A DNA stretch of 16,592 nt from positions 1 through 16,592 of the forward strand of contig JAFZRK010000035.1 of assembly GCA_017619905.1 (NCBI GenBank). The letters are read 5' to 3'. The translations under genes and the position numbers were made by a program. Source of the DNA: Bacillota bacterium (GTDB lineage Bacteria > Bacillota > Clostridia > Peptostreptococcales > Anaerovoracaceae). Below are positions 13,933 to 16,592 of the stretch, in pieces (positions within the stretch are counted from its first letter, which is position 1; each line of letters begins with the position of its first letter). The notes under the pieces were generated by a model. That model was not told where the DNA came from. It saw only the letters and a list, made by a program, of their open reading frames with translations, and did no database searches.

Positions 13933-13959
13933 ATAATCATCGCAGAAAGGCAAGCCGTA

Positions 13960-15204
13960 ATGGGTCCGGATTTCACCAAACAAATGAAGGAAGAATACAC
14001 CATAATTGCGCCGGACATCTTTCCGACGCATATGGAGCTTTTTGAAGCTGCCTTCAGGATCTACGGCTACAAGGTGGTGGCGGTGCACTACGACGGCAAG
14101 AAGGTGATCGACACCGGCCTCAAGTACCTGCACAACGACGTCTGCTACCCGGCCATCTGCTCGCTGGGGCAGCAGCTCTACGCGCTGTCCTGCGGCGATT
14201 TCGACCCGGACAAGTCCGCCCTGATAATGTTCCAGACCGGCGGCGGATGCAGGGCGTCCAACTACATAATGCTTCTGCGCAAAGCTCTCAAGAACATGGG
14301 AATGGAGCATGTTCCGGTCATCTCCGTAAGCTTTTCACAGCTCGAAAAATACAGCGGCTTCAAGATAACGCCGGCCATGGCCCTGACGGCGCTGCGCTGC
14401 CTCATCTACGGCGACATGCTGCTTCTGCTTAAGAACCAGACTCTGCCCTACGAGATCAACAAGGGCGACACCAGGCGCGTGGTGGACAAGTGGATAAAGG
14501 AACTGACGGACCAGCTGGCTCACAAGAAGGGTCTTACCAGCCGCGCAATGAAGACGAACCTCGCCGCGATCGCCAGGGATTTCCACGACATTCCCCGCGA
14601 AAAGAAGGACCTCGTAAAGGTCGGCATCGTGGGCGAGATATATGTAAAATACGCGTCCCTGGGCAACAACGGCCTGGAGGAGTTCCTGCTGTCGCAGGGC
14701 TGCGAGTACATGGTGCCGGGCGTGCTGGGATTCTTCCAGTACTGCTTCGCGAACATGGAGAAGGACCACGAGTACTACGGCGGAGGCCTGGGCGCTCTGT
14801 GGGGCGGCCGCATCGCCGGAAAGATCTCCGACCGCTGGGAGAAGGCCATGCTGGAAGCGCTGGAACCCTATCCGGAGTTCGTCAAACCCGTGCACTTCGG
14901 AGAGGTGGAGCGGCTTGCGGACACGATACTTGACCGCGGCGTAAAGATGGGCGAGGGATGGCTCCTGCCCGGCGAGACCGCGGAACTGATAGAAAAGGGC
15001 TACACTAACGTTATATGCGCCCAGCCCTTCGGCTGCCTGCCGAATCATATAGTGGGCAAGGGCACCATAAGACGGCTGCGGGAGCTCTATCCCAAGGCCA
15101 ACATATTCCCGGTGGACTACGACTCCGGCGCCTCCAAGGTGAACCAGGAGAACCGCATCAAGCTGATGCTCGCGATAGCGCGCGAGCAGGAGGGCAAGGC
15201 ATGA
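13960..15204 (+). CDS. 2-hydroxyacyl-CoA dehydratase-like (HgdB-related, COG3581-type) iron-sulfur protein
   Basis: A 414-residue protein related to the D-component of 2-hydroxyglutaryl-CoA dehydratase, which uses a [4Fe-4S] cluster and an ATP-driven activator for radical chemistry. Conserved cysteines appear in NDVCYPAIC (Cys62, Cys67), GGGCRASNY (Cys97) and AQPFGCLPNH (Cys359), suiting cluster ligation. I chose the ATG at 13960, with GAAAGG 9 bases upstream; the frame stays open upstream, but those codons are AT-rich promoter DNA. The stop overlaps the next start (ATGA), tying it to the activase. In many Clostridia the equivalent domains are found in one very large protein; here this domain is a separate gene. 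The family's physiological role is not established, so a true hydroxyacyl-CoA dehydratase is not assured. Confidence 0.85.
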   Translation: MGPDFTKQMKEEYTIIAPDIFPTHMELFEAAFRIYGYKVVAVHYDGKKVIDTGLKYLHNDVCYPAICSLGQQLYALSCGDFDPDKSALIMFQTGGGCRASNYIMLLRKALKNMGMEHVPVISVSFSQLEKYSGFKITPAMALTALRCLIYGDMLLLLKNQTLPYEINKGDTRRVVDKWIKELTDQLAHKKGLTSRAMKTNLAAIARDFHDIPREKKDLVKVGIVGEIYVKYASLGNNGLEEFLLSQGCEYMVPGVLGFFQYCFANMEKDHEYYGGGLGALWGGRIAGKISDRWEKAMLEALEPYPEFVKPVHFGEVERLADTILDRGVKMGEGWLLPGETAELIEKGYTNVICAQPFGCLPNHIVGKGTIRRLRELYPKANIFPVDYDSGASKVNQENRIKLMLAIAREQEGKA

Positions 15205-16592
15205 AGAAGCTCGGCATAGATGTGGGATCCACGACGCTTAAATGCGCGGTGATTAACGAGGCCGGAGAGCTTGTATTCGCAAGGTATCTGCGCCACCTTT
15301 CCAAGATAGACGAGTGCCTTGGCGAGATGCTCTCCCAGGTGCAGGCAGAGATGCCGGGCGAGAGCTTCGAGCTTGCTATGTCCGGATCCGCGGGCATGGG
15401 CCTTGCGGAGAGCATGGGTCTGCCTTTCGTGCAGGAAGTGTACGCGGAGAGGGTAGCCGTAAAGCGACTGGCTCCGGACACGGACGTGGTGATAGAGCTG
15501 GGCGGCGAGGACGCCAAGATTCTGTTCCTTACCGGCGGTTTTGAGATGCGCATGAACGGCACCTGCGCGGGCGGCACCGGGACATTCATAGACCAGATGG
15601 CGTCGCTGATGCAGGTCCCCGTGGAGGACATGGACGCGCTGGCCGCAAGGCACGAGAAGCTGTATACGATAGCCAGCCGCTGCGGCGTGTTCGCCAAGTC
15701 CGACGTGCAGCCGCTGCTCAACCAGGGCGCCAGGAAGGAAGACATTGCCGCAAGCATATTCTACGCGGTGGTCAACCAGACCATAGCGGGCCTTGCGCAG
15801 GGCAGGGAGATTAAGGGAAACATACTGTATCTGGGCGGGCCGCTCACTTACATTCCGCAACTTAGGGAGGCGTTCGACGACGTGCTCGGCGAGAAGGGCG
15901 TCTGCCCGGAGAATTCGCTCTACTACGTGGCCATGGGAGCCGCGTGGGCGGGAAGCGCCGAACCGATAGACGTTCCGCATCTTCTGGATAAACTGCACAA
16001 CCGCAGCGCGGGTAAGGGCTATACGGCCTGCACCCCGCTGTTCACATCCGAAGAAGAGTACGCGGAATTCTCCGAAAGGCACAGGCGGGCTTCCGAAGGC
16101 ATAAGCGAGATCAGCGAGCCTAAGGCCGGGATGTTCCTTGGCATAGACGCGGGTTCCACGACTGTAAAACTGGTGCTTGCGGACAGGGAAGGCAACGTCT
16201 TCCGTCCTCTGTACACGCCGAACAACGGCAACCCAGTACCCATCGTAAAAAGCTACCTGCAGCAGCTCTACAAAGACTACCCGGACATTAAGATACTCGG
16301 CTCCGCAGTCACCGGTTACGGCGAGGAGATAATCCGCAACGCGTTCTGCGTGGACACCGGCGTGGTTGAGACCGTGGCGCACTACACAGCCGCGAAGAAG
16401 TTCTGCCCGGACGTGGACTTCATCCTGGACATTGGCGGGCAGGACATAAAGTGCTTCCAGATACGCGGAGGCGCAATAGACAGCATATATCTGAACGAGG
16501 CCTGCTCCTCCGGCTGCGGGTCCTTTCTGCAGACCTTCGCGGGGGCGCTCGGCTACAGCCCCAGGGAGTTCGCCAAGCTGGGACTCTACGCG
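15201..16592 (+). CDS. Acyl-CoA dehydratase activase, tandem BadF/BcrA/HgdC-type ATPase (partial at window end)
   Basis: 464 codons are visible with no stop; the gene continues past the window. It encodes two ASKHA ATPase domains in tandem. The first has GIDVGSTTLK (5-14), GGEDAK (101-106), GTCAGGTG with Cys122, and SRCGVFAKSD with Cys161. The 39-residue spacing of these cysteines equals that of the HgdC activator cluster ligands, as I recall them. The second has GIDAGSTTVK (from 314), DIGGQDIKCF and NEACSSGCGSF with Cys435 and Cys439. Such proteins transfer an electron, driven by ATP hydrolysis, to a dehydratase partner. The start overlaps the preceding HgdB-like gene by 4 nt. A DUF2229-type region probably follows beyond the window, as in related proteins; this is inference. 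Confidence 0.92.
   Translation, partial: MKKLGIDVGSTTLKCAVINEAGELVFARYLRHLSKIDECLGEMLSQVQAEMPGESFELAMSGSAGMGLAESMGLPFVQEVYAERVAVKRLAPDTDVVIELGGEDAKILFLTGGFEMRMNGTCAGGTGTFIDQMASLMQVPVEDMDALAARHEKLYTIASRCGVFAKSDVQPLLNQGARKEDIAASIFYAVVNQTIAGLAQGREIKGNILYLGGPLTYIPQLREAFDDVLGEKGVCPENSLYYVAMGAAWAGSAEPIDVPHLLDKLHNRSAGKGYTACTPLFTSEEEYAEFSERHRRASEGISEISEPKAGMFLGIDAGSTTVKLVLADREGNVFRPLYTPNNGNPVPIVKSYLQQLYKDYPDIKILGSAVTGYGEEIIRNAFCVDTGVVETVAHYTAAKKFCPDVDFILDIGGQDIKCFQIRGGAIDSIYLNEACSSGCGSFLQTFAGALGYSPREFAKLGLYA

Noticed and set aside
13852..13959. Upstream in-frame extension of the HgdB-like protein
   Set aside because: It would translate the AT-rich promoter tract into an Ile-rich, family-unlike stretch. 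The ATG at 13960 has GAAAGG upstream.

Overview
The window looks like chromosomal DNA of an anaerobic, fairly GC-rich member of the Bacillota, probably class Clostridia. The evidence is a class III fructose-1,6-bisphosphatase, a PyrR attenuation leader, an SRP RNA gene directly upstream of dnaX, strong GGAGG-type ribosome binding sites, and an oxygen-sensitive type of 2-hydroxyacyl-CoA dehydratase/activase pair. This placement is inferred from gene content; no marker gene such as 16S is present.

Layout. Positions 1-3228 (+) hold the SRP RNA, a short (gamma-only) dnaX, a PAP2-family membrane phosphatase and a D-2-hydroxyacid dehydrogenase, the last two joined by a 4-nt overlap. A RluB-type pseudouridine synthase converges on them (3221-3970, -). 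An AT-rich intergenic region of about 650 bp follows. It carries a cluster of DnaA-box-like 9-mers, a perfect 14-bp palindrome, and at its right end a consensus sigma-A promoter with a PyrR-type attenuator for pyrR-uraA (pyrimidine control and uracil uptake). After a strong terminator come an SF0329-like protein and a small nitroreductase (overlapping genes), then a bidirectional terminator. The divergent pair aroA-like (-) and fbp (+) share a promoter region. A SpoVB/MurJ-type flippase follows and ends in a terminator.

Positions 12832-13252 have no gene but contain two inverted repeats and a striking 158-nt foldable element, which I cannot assign to a known RNA family. Then come hup (HU protein) with its own promoter and terminator, a convergent 76-codon ORF that looks like a truncated HTH protein joined to a membrane segment, and an AT-rich promoter region. 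The window ends with a translationally coupled pair: an HgdB-like [4Fe-4S] dehydratase-type protein and a two-domain activase that runs off the edge.

The items most worth a second look are the structured 158-nt element upstream of hup, the AroA homologue lacking several EPSP-synthase active-site residues, the DnaA-box cluster between rluB and pyrR, the pyrR leader whose terminator hairpin also covers the likely pyrR ribosome binding site, and the gamma-only DnaX. I found no CRISPR array, tRNA, intact insertion sequence or recognisable defence system. All family assignments come from reading motifs by eye; no database search was run.
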